From Bacteroidota bacterium (GTDB lineage Bacteria > Bacteroidota > Bacteroidia > Flavobacteriales > Weeksellaceae): a stretch of DNA of 64,000 nt. The stretch lies in NCBI GenBank assembly GCA_018902795.1, contig JAHIQD010000004.1, forward strand, positions 1 through 64,000, read 5' to 3'. Below the pieces are notes generated by a model. The model worked only from the letters and a program-made list of their open reading frames with translations, was not told the origin of the DNA and searched no databases. Below are positions 14,547 to 22,974 of this stretch, piece after piece. The translations under genes and the position numbers were made by a program. Each line of letters starts with the position of its first letter. Position 1 is the first letter of the stretch.

Positions 14547-17033
14547 ATGGAAAAAAATACTAAAAACACCCCGTCAGCCGCGGCTGAACAAAATAAAATC
14601 CTTTCAAAACCACGTATCTTTTTCGGCGTTCTGTTCGTCATTATTTCGATCGTTCTTACCTTTTCTTTCGCTTCCTACTTACTGAACTGGAAAGCAGATC
14701 AGAGTCAGGCCGGAACCATGCTGGATAAAACCGTAAAATCATCCAATATTTTCGGCAAGATAGGCGACTGGCTGGGCAATATTTTTATTTTTGAAAGTAT
14801 TGGTATCGCAGCTTTTGCAGTTGGCTTTCTTTATTTTGTTTTCGGAATGGTGATCCTGAAGAAGAATTATTTTAAACCCTGGAAAACCGTTGGACATTCT
14901 TTGTTTTTTATCTGCTGGCTTCCCATTTTTATGGGTGCTGTGACGAAAGGTCAGGGCGTTTTAAGTGGTGTTTACGGTTTTCAGATTATGGATTTCCTGA
15001 ATGCGGTGATTGGAACTGCAGGTCTTTGGCTCGTTCTTTTTGTAAGTATCGGGCTGTATTTTATTCTTGAATTTAATTTGAATCCTTCCAATGTAAAATC
15101 TAAGCTCAACGATTTAAACGAAAATACTTTAGGAAGAGTAAAGGCGATGATGCCAAGCTCAGAAAATTTTGAGGCGGATGAAGAGCTTGAGGAAATGACG
15201 AAGGACGGAAATGAAAAATCTCCTACTCAACTTTTGAACACCGTAAATGTTCCGGTTGATATTGAAGAAAATGAAGATTTCGAAGAGGAAGACGGCAGTC
15301 AATTTGAAACCATCAAAACTCCCAATAAAACTTCTTTTGATGACGACCATTCTTCCCCGAATGTCACAGTAAGTGAAGCTTCCGGCAATTCCGTGAGTTT
15401 AAATCCTGTTGCACAATCCATTCCCGCAACAGATGATATCGATTTTAAAGTCGAAGTGGCTAAAACGGTGGATATCTTGGATGAATCCGATAAAAAATCT
15501 CAGGAACTTGTAGACAGACACGGTCTGTACGATCATAAACTTGAGCTGGCAAAATTCCAGATGCCTACTGTAGAACTGCTGAGAGACTACGGAAACGAAG
15601 AAATCGCAATCAACCGAGAAGAATTAGAAGAAAATAAAAACAAAATCGTTGGTCTTCTGAAAAACTTCAATGTAGGAATCGCAGAAATTAAAGCGACCGT
15701 GGGACCAACCGTTACCTTATATGAAATTGTACCGGAAGCGGGAATCCGTGTGGCTTCTATTAAAAAACTTCAGGACGATATCGCCCTGAATCTTTCTGCA
15801 CTCGGCATCAGAATCATCGCACCAATGCCTGGAAAAGGAACCATTGGGATTGAAGTACCGAGGAAAAATCCGTCGATGGTTTCAATGAGGAGCGTCATTG
15901 CGTCCCACAAATTCCAGAATACCGATATGGATTTGCCGGTGGTTTTCGGAAAAACGATTTCCAACGAAATTTTCATGGCAGATTTGGCAAAAATGCCTCA
16001 CTTGCTGATGGCAGGAGCAACCGGCCAGGGAAAATCTGTCGGTATCAATGCGATTCTTACTTCGCTTCTTTATAAAAAACATCCGAGCGAACTGAAATTT
16101 GTGATGGTAGATCCTAAAAAAGTGGAGCTTTCGCTGTATTCAAAAATCGAAAGACATTATCTGGCGAAACTTCCAGATGGTGACGATGCGATTATCACAG
16201 ATACCCACAAAGTAATCAATACCCTGAATTCCCTCTGTATCGAAATGGATCAGCGCTACGATCTGCTTAAAAACGCTTTCTGTAAGAATATTAAAGAATA
16301 CAACAAGAAATTCAGTGAAAGGAAGCTGAATCCTGAAAACGGACACCGTTATCTTCCATACATCGTTTTGGTGGTGGACGAATTCGCTGATTTAATCATG
16401 ACTGCGGGTAAAGAAGTAGAGCTTCCAATCGCAAGACTGGCTCAGCTTGCAAGAGCGGTAGGAATCCATTTAATTGTGGCTACGCAAAGACCTTCCGTAA
16501 ATGTAATCACCGGAATGATCAAGGCTAATTTCCCTGCAAGAGCAGCTTTCCGCGTAATTTCGAGTGTAGATTCACGAACGATTTTAGATTCTCCAGGCGC
16601 TGACCAGCTTATTGGAAAAGGTGATATGCTTTATTTCAACGGAAATGAAATTCTCCGTTTGCAGTGTGCATTCGTAGATACACCAGAAGTAGAGAAAATT
16701 GCTGAATTTATCGGTGAACAGAAAGGGTACGCCAGTGCATTTATGCTTCCTGAATATTCAAGTGAAGAAGCCACGTCAACGGTAGGTGCCTTTGATCCGA
16801 ATGAAAAAGACGCACTGTTTGAAGATGCAGCAAGAATCATTGTTTCAACGCAGCAGGGTTCCACTTCAATGCTTCAGAGACAGCTGAAACTGGGATATAA
16901 CCGGGCCGGAAGAATCATGGATCAGCTTGAGGCAAGCGGCATTGTAGGAGGCTTTAACGGAGCGAAAGCAAGAGAAGTGCAGATCAGCGATCTAAATTCT
17001 TTGGAACAGTTTTTGGAAGAATTGCGCAAGTAA
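14547..17033 (+). CDS. ftsK: DNA translocase FtsK
   Basis: 828 residues. FtsK anchors at the division septum and pumps DNA to help chromosome segregation and dimer resolution. Four or five membrane helices occupy about residues 25-185. An acidic linker follows (about 200-310). The RecA-like motor has Walker A GATGQGKSVGIN and Walker B VLVVDEFADL, and the VATQRPSVNVITG segment is typical. The C-terminal gamma winged helix (LQRQLKLGYNRAGRIMDQLE) would read KOPS-type polar sequences. The ATG at 14547 is chosen because the promoter element lies upstream inside the longer frame. Confidence 0.97.
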   Translation: MEKNTKNTPSAAAEQNKILSKPRIFFGVLFVIISIVLTFSFASYLLNWKADQSQAGTMLDKTVKSSNIFGKIGDWLGNIFIFESIGIAAFAVGFLYFVFGMVILKKNYFKPWKTVGHSLFFICWLPIFMGAVTKGQGVLSGVYGFQIMDFLNAVIGTAGLWLVLFVSIGLYFILEFNLNPSNVKSKLNDLNENTLGRVKAMMPSSENFEADEELEEMTKDGNEKSPTQLLNTVNVPVDIEENEDFEEEDGSQFETIKTPNKTSFDDDHSSPNVTVSEASGNSVSLNPVAQSIPATDDIDFKVEVAKTVDILDESDKKSQELVDRHGLYDHKLELAKFQMPTVELLRDYGNEEIAINREELEENKNKIVGLLKNFNVGIAEIKATVGPTVTLYEIVPEAGIRVASIKKLQDDIALNLSALGIRIIAPMPGKGTIGIEVPRKNPSMVSMRSVIASHKFQNTDMDLPVVFGKTISNEIFMADLAKMPHLLMAGATGQGKSVGINAILTSLLYKKHPSELKFVMVDPKKVELSLYSKIERHYLAKLPDGDDAIITDTHKVINTLNSLCIEMDQRYDLLKNAFCKNIKEYNKKFSERKLNPENGHRYLPYIVLVVDEFADLIMTAGKEVELPIARLAQLARAVGIHLIVATQRPSVNVITGMIKANFPARAAFRVISSVDSRTILDSPGADQLIGKGDMLYFNGNEILRLQCAFVDTPEVEKIAEFIGEQKGYASAFMLPEYSSEEATSTVGAFDPNEKDALFEDAARIIVSTQQGSTSMLQRQLKLGYNRAGRIMDQLEASGIVGGFNGAKAREVQISDLNSLEQFLEELRK

Positions 17034-17049
17034 ACTTTAAACATCGGTT

Positions 17050-17057
17050 TAACTTTG
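17050..17057 (+). promoter_or_regulatory. TAnnTTTG -7 element before the LolA-like gene
   Basis: TAACTTTG fits the consensus and lies 33 bases before the ATG, just after the ftsK stop; no terminator is seen between the genes, so read-through is also possible. Confidence 0.45.
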
Positions 17058-17090
17058 CGTTAAATTTTTAATCCAAAAAATAAAGAAAGA

Positions 17091-17738
17091 ATGAAAAATA
17101 TATTGAAAAAAATTACTCTTGGAATCTTCGTACTGGGAACGGCGGCCAGTTTTTCTGCACAGAAAATCGATGCAAAAGCAAAAACTTTGTTAGATGCAGT
17201 TTCCAGCAATTATAAATCTAAAAACAATGTCTATTTTAAATTCGTTTACGGAACCGGGACGAATAAAAAAGTAACCAAAACCGAACCCGGCATCTTCTAC
17301 TCCGCAAAAGATAAATACAAACTGAAAATTATGGGGACGGAGCAGATTTTTGACGGAAATAAGATTTACAGTATTTCTGCAGAAGATCAGGAAGTTACGG
17401 TGGCTAAACCAAATGGCGACGAACAGATGTTTTCTCCGCTGACTTATATTGAAGAATATAAAAAAGGCTATACTGTGAAATACCTCGGAAAAGTAACGGT
17501 AAACGGAGTGAAAGCTGATAAAATAAAACTGATTCCCGTGAAAAACAACGGCATTCAGGAAGTAAATCTTTTCGTAAACGATGCAAAAAAGCAGCTGATA
17601 AAACTGGAGCAGTTTTCTTCAGACAATTCGGTTTCAGTTATTGCGATCAGCGATTATAAGGAAAACCAGGCTTTAAGCACTACGATGTTTAATTTTGATA
17701 AAAACCAATACAAAAATTATCTGGTCACCGAACTTTAA
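17091..17738 (+). CDS. LolA-like outer-membrane lipoprotein carrier protein
   Basis: 215 residues with a cleavable signal ending SFSAQ, so it acts in the periplasm. The body follows the LolA half-barrel pattern: AKTLLDAVSSNYKSKNNVYF at the start of the mature protein, FKFVYG strands, an FYSAKDKYKL segment, and QIFDGNKIYSISAEDQEV. LolA ferries lipoproteins from the inner to the outer membrane. Together with the LptF/LptG-type permease directly downstream it makes an envelope-biogenesis pair. A second LolA-like gene in the window (20168-20830) is more divergent, so this one is the better candidate for true LolA. Confidence 0.85.
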   Translation: MKNILKKITLGIFVLGTAASFSAQKIDAKAKTLLDAVSSNYKSKNNVYFKFVYGTGTNKKVTKTEPGIFYSAKDKYKLKIMGTEQIFDGNKIYSISAEDQEVTVAKPNGDEQMFSPLTYIEEYKKGYTVKYLGKVTVNGVKADKIKLIPVKNNGIQEVNLFVNDAKKQLIKLEQFSSDNSVSVIAISDYKENQALSTTMFNFDKNQYKNYLVTEL

Positions 17739-17751
17739 AATAAAATCATCC

Positions 17752-17779
17752 ATCCTCTCTTTTTGAGAGGATTTTTTTT
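17752..17779 (+). terminator. terminator after the LolA-like gene
   Basis: ATCCTCTC pairs with GAGAGGAT across a T-rich loop, followed by seven more T. Confidence 0.88.
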
Positions 17780-17815
17780 GGAATATTTTGACTTTAATTT
17801 TGTGACTTTTTTTGG

Positions 17816-17823
17816 TAAATTTG
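17816..17823 (+). promoter_or_regulatory. TAnnTTTG -7 element of the LptF/LptG gene
   Basis: TAAATTTG ends only 4 bases before the ATG at 17828, so transcription probably begins at or next to the start codon, giving a leaderless message. Confidence 0.55.
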
Positions 17824-17827
17824 ACGC

Positions 17828-19282
17828 ATGATAAAAAAACTTGACGGCTACGTCATTAAAACTTTTTTCGGCCCGTTTATTTTTATTTTCAGTGTGTTGT
17901 TTTTCATATTTGTGGTGAACATTATATGGATAAGACTCGCACAGTTTACCGGGAAAGGTTTGAGTTACTGGGAGATCCTCAGGCTTCTCTCCTATCTTTC
18001 TGCCATCGTCGTACAGCTTGTGCTGCCTTTAACCATTCTGCTTTCGTCCATCATGACATTTGGTGATTTCGGGGAACGTTACGAACTCGCCGCCATGAAA
18101 GCCGCCGGAATTTCGCTGACCAGAATTATGCTGCCGCTGTTTTTTGTCTCTTTTGTATTTTCGCTTTTTCTTTTTTTCTTTTCGAATAATGTGATCCCCG
18201 ATTTCCAGCGGAAGGCCAAAAATATGCTCTATAATATTGCTGCCACCAAACCCGCACTGAATTTCACTCCTGGCCAGTTTATCCAGCAGATACCGGGATA
18301 CAGTGTAAAGTTTGATAAGATTACCGGTGAAAACGGTGAAAACCTGGAAGGTGTTTTTATTCACAAGATGGCAAACTCCTATGAAAATCAGCAGTCAATT
18401 ATCGCCGAGAAAGGAAAGTTTGTTCCTGCAGATAACCGAAGTTTCTTAAAACTCGTCCTTTTCAACGGACATATTTTTGAAGATAATATTGAGAATGTTG
18501 ACTACAATCAAAGATTAAAACAGCCCGACCAGGCGATAAAATTTGATACGCTGGTTTCACATTTTAATATCTCCGATATCATCAATAAAGCCCTGGAATC
18601 TGAAAAAATTACGGACGATTATTCATTTCAGAATTTTATCGAACTCAATACAACGATCGAAAAAACTAAAAAAGAAAATGCTGGTATACTTGGCAATATA
18701 ACGAACGAACTGGTGAATCAAACCAATGGCTATGTGAGTTATATTGACAAAACAAAACCTACGGTTAAGGCTGTTCCAGTACCTAAAATAGATACTTTAC
18801 AGAAAAATAAAAAACAGGAGCTTCTCTACTCAGCGTATAATAAAATTGAGGGAATCAAACAGTTAAGCCTTAACAAAAACCCGCAGATACAGGACTTACA
18901 CGCTTACTATTCCCGGATTATTATCTATCAGCAAAGGATTTTCGCTTATTCGGTGACATGTTTGATTTTCTTTTTAATAGGTTCCAGCTTAGGTTCGATT
19001 ATCCGTAAAGGCGGATTGGGACTTCCGGTGGTCATCGCGATCGTCGTTTTCATTATTTTCTATGTCCTGAATCTTTCCGTGGAAAACATGGCATGGTCCG
19101 GCAAAATGGATCCTTATCTCGCAGCCTGGCTTCCAAATATGGTACTCTTCCCTTTCGGGGCCTGGCTCACTTACAAAGCGCTCACCGATTCCCAGCTGTT
19201 CGATATCGAAAAGTATAAAACGCTCTTCAAGCCGCTTATTGCTAAATTCTCCAAAAATAAAGAACACCAAAGATACCGTTAA
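17828..19282 (+). CDS. LptF/LptG-family permease (YjgP/YjgQ)
   Basis: 484 residues. It is an inner-membrane subunit of the Lpt exporter that lifts lipopolysaccharide toward the outer membrane. Three or four helices lie in the N-terminal ~115 residues (FFGPFIFIFSVLFFIFVVNI onward), with the coupling segment GERYELAAMKAAGIS. A large periplasmic beta-jellyroll domain follows, and three helices close the protein (about 370-460, with RIFAYSVTCLIFFLIGSSLG). This organisation is diagnostic of the family; LptF and LptG cannot be told apart here. It has its own promoter and terminator. Confidence 0.92.
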   Translation: MIKKLDGYVIKTFFGPFIFIFSVLFFIFVVNIIWIRLAQFTGKGLSYWEILRLLSYLSAIVVQLVLPLTILLSSIMTFGDFGERYELAAMKAAGISLTRIMLPLFFVSFVFSLFLFFFSNNVIPDFQRKAKNMLYNIAATKPALNFTPGQFIQQIPGYSVKFDKITGENGENLEGVFIHKMANSYENQQSIIAEKGKFVPADNRSFLKLVLFNGHIFEDNIENVDYNQRLKQPDQAIKFDTLVSHFNISDIINKALESEKITDDYSFQNFIELNTTIEKTKKENAGILGNITNELVNQTNGYVSYIDKTKPTVKAVPVPKIDTLQKNKKQELLYSAYNKIEGIKQLSLNKNPQIQDLHAYYSRIIIYQQRIFAYSVTCLIFFLIGSSLGSIIRKGGLGLPVVIAIVVFIIFYVLNLSVENMAWSGKMDPYLAAWLPNMVLFPFGAWLTYKALTDSQLFDIEKYKTLFKPLIAKFSKNKEHQRYR

Positions 19283-19297
19283 GTCTGTCAAAAAAAA

Positions 19298-19329
19298 TGA
19301 ATCCGTCTCACCCGTGAGACGGATTTTTT
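19298..19329 (+). terminator. terminator of the LptF/LptG gene
   Basis: AATCCGTCTCA and TGAGACGGATT are a perfect 11-bp stem around CCCG, followed by T residues. Confidence 0.88.
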
Positions 19330-19447
19330 ATGTCGCAATCAAAATACAAGATGAACAGATCATGCCAAGATTATAGTTGAGAGTGAGACACAGCAAGAGA
19401 ACTAATAGATGGTTCACATGCCAAGGGATGGAAACAGTGCCCAATAA
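19330..19447. other. 118-bp spacer between two facing terminators
   Basis: No reading frame of use. The nonamer CATGCCAAG occurs twice (about 19361 and 19418). The flanking terminator stems are nearly the same sequence. Nothing else is seen. Confidence 0.3.
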
Positions 19448-19478
19448 AAATCCGCCTCAATGAGTATTGAGACGGATC
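19448..19478 (-). terminator. terminator of the glutathione peroxidase gene
   Basis: ATCCGTCTCA pairs with TGAGGCGGAT on the minus strand, followed by five T. The stem is close in sequence to the facing terminator at 19298-19329. Confidence 0.8.
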
Positions 19479-19497
19479 CTTTTATTCCTAATTTTTT

Positions 19498-20076
19498 TTA
19501 CTTCAGATATTTGGTAATAGCTTCGTCTGTAGGTTTCGTCGTACTGATAAAGCTGTCAATTAATTTTCCGTTTTCATCAAGCAGGAATTTAGTGAAATTC
19601 CAAAGAATGGTCGTGTTTTTTACGCCGTTCAGCTCTTTTTCCGTCAAATATTTAAAGATAGGCGCAGTATCATCTCCTTTTACAGAAACTTTAGCAGCCA
19701 GAGGGAAGGTAACGCCATAGTTTTTCTGGCAGAACGCTCCAATTTCAGCATTGCTTCCAGGTTCCTGTCCGCCAAAATTATTAGCGGGAAAGCCCACCAC
19801 CACAAGTTTATTTTTATATTCTTCTGAAACTTTTTCCAGATCAGCATACTGTGGCGTAAAACCGCATTCCGAGGCAGTGTTTACAATCAGTATTTTTTTT
19901 CCTTTAAAGTCGGCGAAATTGATTTCTTTACCGTCTAAACTTTCTACTTTATAATCATAAATACTTTTCATGGCTGTAGTTTTATCAGTTTTATCTTTTG
20001 AAATTTCCTTTTTCTGTTGGGTACAATTCTGCAGGAAAGCACCTATTGATAAAAGGATGATGAATATTTTTTTCAT
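19498..20076 (-). CDS. glutathione peroxidase-family lipoprotein
   Basis: 192 residues. A hydrophobic leader ends at FLQNC (C18), a non-canonical but plausible lipobox, so the enzyme is probably exported and lipid-anchored. The peroxidase fold carries C71 in NTASECGFTPQY, the glutamine of FPANNFGGQEPG and the tryptophan of ILWNFTKFLLD, the expected catalytic triad. A second cysteine in GAFCQKNYG may act as resolving cysteine, so thioredoxin rather than glutathione is the probable reductant, as in most bacterial members. It reduces peroxides in the envelope. The gene stands alone. Confidence 0.93.
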   Translation of the reverse strand: MKKIFIILLSIGAFLQNCTQQKKEISKDKTDKTTAMKSIYDYKVESLDGKEINFADFKGKKILIVNTASECGFTPQYADLEKVSEEYKNKLVVVGFPANNFGGQEPGSNAEIGAFCQKNYGVTFPLAAKVSVKGDDTAPIFKYLTEKELNGVKNTTILWNFTKFLLDENGKLIDSFISTTKPTDEAITKYLK

Positions 20077-20167
20077 GATATGGATGTTTAAGAATTAAGC
20101 GTTAAACTTAAGTCTGATTGATTTCTGATAATTAAGGCTCACTCTTCTGTTGCCGGATTTCATTTCT

Positions 20168-20830
20168 CTAGAACTTAAAAGTATTCGGCGGCAGCACTTT
20201 ATTGGTTTCAATCGCATTGATCACCATCACATAATCGCTGTCCTTTTTGGGTGAAGAAGATTCAATCCTGAAAGGCATCAGCAAACCGCCAACCTTTCTG
20301 TAATCACTGTACAGCATGGTTTCGTCGCTTTTAATTTCTTTCAGCAGCATATACGTTTTCGTATCGAAGAAATAAATTGTTTTATTCACATTTTTTGTGA
20401 GTTCTACCTTATGACAGTAAATGTCCCCCACTTTTTCCTTGCCCACATATTTAGCTTCAAAACCTTTGTTTTCCCAGTCAATAAAATCGGTATCGAAACT
20501 TTCTGCATTATAATTGGGATACTCCTGAATTTTATTGGTCGCATAATTCATGGCATAACCTTTTTTCCCGTCGTAACCTTCAATCGCAGTTTCCTTTTTA
20601 TTAACGGTTATAACTGTTTTTGTCAGATTTGGTCTTTGCTGAAAAATCTTGATCTGATAAGAATCGTTAATTCCCAACGTAAGCCTTCCCTGTAAAATGG
20701 TAGAATTCAACAACTTCCAGTTTGTCAAACCTCCCGATAATTCTATATTTTGGTCGATAATTTCTTTTGCGGTTTGTGCAGAAATGAATCCGCTCATCAA
20801 CATTATGAATACTAATACTATCTTTTTCAT
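20168..20830 (-). CDS. exported LolA-like protein of unknown function
   Basis: 220 residues from ATG 20830; a frame extends 17 codons further but that part precedes the signal peptide. The signal ends GFISAQ. The mature protein has the TAKEIIDQNIELSGGLTNWK opening and long beta-strand region of outer-membrane lipoprotein-sorting (LolA-like) proteins, including GDIYCHKVELTKN and TYMLLKEIKSDETMLYSDYR. Exact partner unknown. It lies 57 bp downstream of kdsB in the same orientation and may be co-transcribed with the LPS-precursor gene. Confidence 0.78.
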   Translation of the reverse strand: MKKIVLVFIMLMSGFISAQTAKEIIDQNIELSGGLTNWKLLNSTILQGRLTLGINDSYQIKIFQQRPNLTKTVITVNKKETAIEGYDGKKGYAMNYATNKIQEYPNYNAESFDTDFIDWENKGFEAKYVGKEKVGDIYCHKVELTKNVNKTIYFFDTKTYMLLKEIKSDETMLYSDYRKVGGLLMPFRIESSSPKKDSDYVMVINAIETNKVLPPNTFKF

Positions 20831-20887
20831 TAAATCGATCAATTTATTTTTCAAATATATACTTTTTGAATTTAAGTGCATAAAAAA

Positions 20888-21622
20888 TTAAATTCCACTT
20901 TTCAGAATCGCTCTCGCTCTTTCCAAATCTTCCGGAACATCAATTCCCACTCCTACGAAATCCGTTTCAATCATTTTTATTCTCATACCGTACTCCAGAT
21001 AGCGGATGCATTCGATCTTTTCTGAAATTTCCAAAGGTTTCATCGGAAGTTTGGCGAAATTAAGCAACGCATTTTTCCTGAATGCATAAACGCCAATATG
21101 CTTAAAATATTCTACTTCCGGATGAATTGCTCTCGGATAAGGAATCACAGAGCGACTGAAATAAAGCGCAAAACCCGCGTTATCCGTAATTACTTTTACA
21201 TTATTTGGATTTTCTATTTCTTCAAAATTTTTTAATTGAATTTTTAAAGAGGCCAAAGAAATATTTTCCTCAGGATCATCATTAAAAACCGAAATCAGCT
21301 GTTTCAAAGGTTCCGTTTTCAGGAAAGGTTCATCACCCTGAACATTTACCACAATATCACATTCGATGTTCTGAACGGCTTCAGCAATCCTATCGCTTCC
21401 GGTTTCGTGTTGCCCAGTGATTACAGCATTTCCACCAATTTTCCTGATTTCTTCAAAAATAATATCAGAATCTGTGGCCACGAAAACGTCATCAAAAAGA
21501 CCCGTTTCCATCACATTCTTATAAGTGGTGGCAATAACGGTTTTGTCTCCCAGAATCTGCATCAGTTTCCCGGGAAAACGGCTTGCTTCGTAACGTGCAG
21601 GAATTACGGCGATGATTTTCAT
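20888..21622 (-). CDS. kdsB: 3-deoxy-manno-octulosonate cytidylyltransferase
   Basis: 244 residues. It activates KDO as CMP-KDO for lipid A core synthesis. The nucleotide-binding start IAVIPARYEASRFPGKLM is diagnostic, followed by FVATDSDIIFEEI, ETGSDRIAEAVQ and NVQGDEPFL (metal and CTP site). The C-terminal ESIECIRYLEYG-like segment reads EKIECIRYLEYGMRIKMIET. Length is typical. It starts 3 bp after the stop of the aminotransferase gene, so the two are co-transcribed. Confidence 0.97.
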   Translation of the reverse strand: MKIIAVIPARYEASRFPGKLMQILGDKTVIATTYKNVMETGLFDDVFVATDSDIIFEEIRKIGGNAVITGQHETGSDRIAEAVQNIECDIVVNVQGDEPFLKTEPLKQLISVFNDDPEENISLASLKIQLKNFEEIENPNNVKVITDNAGFALYFSRSVIPYPRAIHPEVEYFKHIGVYAFRKNALLNFAKLPMKPLEISEKIECIRYLEYGMRIKMIETDFVGVGIDVPEDLERARAILKSGI

Positions 21623-21625
21623 AAG

Positions 21626-22879
21626 TTATGACAGTTTTGAAAGTGCATTTTCAAGTCTAGGCAACATCGCTTTGATTTCCTCTAAAGACAAACCACCTGC
21701 AGAAGCCCGGAACCAAGGCATATTCCGTGAATTTCCGAACGCTGAAAACGGTACCAACGCCACGCCGGCTTCATTGATTAAGTAGAAAACAAGATCTGAA
21801 GAATCTGCGATTTGCGAACCGTCAGGTTTTATTTTACCCAAATAATCGAGTTCGATCGTTAAATATAATGCGCCCATCGGCTTAATGCTTTCTACAGCAA
21901 AACCACGCGATTTCATATCCTGAATTCCGTTGTGAAGGGCAGAAAGACTTGCTGCCATTTTTCCTTTGTAATCATCAACAAAAGCATCAACGTTTTCAGT
22001 TTCGTTAAGGAAGATGGAAACGGCCTGCTGTTCAGGTTTTGGAGCCCACGCCCCGATATGACCGAGCAAAGCTTTCATTTTATCAATGATTTCTGCCGGA
22101 CCAAAACTCCAGCCTACTCTAACGCCTGTTGCCGCAAAACATTTTGAAGTTCCGTCAATAAAGACGGTATATTTTTTAAGTTCAGGAAATAATGAAACCG
22201 GATTAAAATGTTCCTGGCCAAAAGTCAGCATCGCGTAAATCTGGTCGTACATGATGTACAAAGGTTTCTCGTTTTCGCCGCGTCTTTGGTTTTCTTCCAA
22301 AACCAGTTTGCAGATTTCCGAAAGCTGATCTTTCGTAAACATCGTACCGGTAGGATTCAGGGGAGAACAGAGCGCGAGCAAAGTTGCCCCTTCCAAATGA
22401 GGTTTCAATTCCTCGGCAGTCGGCAGAAAATTATTCGATTGCGAAGTTTCAACTTCAATTTTTTCAGCGTGGGTTAAATAAGAATAATGGTTGTTATTCC
22501 ACGAAGGAATAGGGTAAACTACTTTATCGCCTTCATCCACAATAGTTTTGAAAGTGGCATAAATCAAAGGTCTTGAACCACCTGCCACTAAAATTTCTTC
22601 AGGTGAATAATCAAGATTCCAGCGGTTTTTCAAATCTTTAGAAACTGCCTGTCTTAAAGATAACAGTCCGTTTGCGGGCGGATAATTCGTTAAGTTATTT
22701 TGATAAGCTTTCTGAATTTCCGCTTTCAGCTGTGCAGGAATCGGATAAATGTTGGAATCTAAATCTCCAATGGTAAGATTCGCAATTTCAGCACCCTGTG
22801 CTTTTAAATCATTTACCTGATTTCCGATTTTGATAATTTCTGAACCAATGAGGTTTTGGGCGAGTTTTGATACTTTCAC
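21626..22879 (-). CDS. PLP-dependent aminotransferase, class I (aspartate aminotransferase family)
   Basis: 417 residues if it begins at GTG 22879. It has the class I fold: the NLTNYPPANGLLSLRQA region, LVAGGSRPLIYA cofactor loop, LCSPLNPTGTMF, the YDQIYA aspartate/tyrosine, and the PLP lysine in DGTSKCFAATGVRVGW. Substrate is probably an amino acid such as aspartate, but cannot be fixed by eye. A longer frame opens with TTG at 22936, but that stretch is occupied by a strong hairpin (22901-22935) and the added residues do not resemble the family's N-terminus, so GTG is preferred. Confidence 0.9.
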   Translation of the reverse strand: MKVSKLAQNLIGSEIIKIGNQVNDLKAQGAEIANLTIGDLDSNIYPIPAQLKAEIQKAYQNNLTNYPPANGLLSLRQAVSKDLKNRWNLDYSPEEILVAGGSRPLIYATFKTIVDEGDKVVYPIPSWNNNHYSYLTHAEKIEVETSQSNNFLPTAEELKPHLEGATLLALCSPLNPTGTMFTKDQLSEICKLVLEENQRRGENEKPLYIMYDQIYAMLTFGQEHFNPVSLFPELKKYTVFIDGTSKCFAATGVRVGWSFGPAEIIDKMKALLGHIGAWAPKPEQQAVSIFLNETENVDAFVDDYKGKMAASLSALHNGIQDMKSRGFAVESIKPMGALYLTIELDYLGKIKPDGSQIADSSDLVFYLINEAGVALVPFSAFGNSRNMPWFRASAGGLSLEEIKAMLPRLENALSKLS

Positions 22880-22900
22880 GTCGGTTTTTTTAAGGGTAAA

Positions 22901-22935
22901 AGAAAGCGGTAAACGGTCGCCATTCACCGCTTTCA
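22901..22935 (-). terminator. hairpin between phosphoglucomutase and aminotransferase genes
   Basis: GAAAGCGGT and ACCGCTTTC form a perfect 9-bp stem; on the minus strand CTTTT follows. It probably ends the phosphoglucomutase transcript or attenuates the next gene. It helps rule out the upstream TTG start of the aminotransferase. Confidence 0.6.
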
Positions 22936-22974
22936 AATTTTAATTAGATTGATGGTGTAAAATACTCTTCAATT

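Noticed and set aside
14405..14641. 78-codon minus-strand reading frame over the ftsK start
   Set aside because: It overlaps the real ftsK N-terminus and its promoter, and has no family features.
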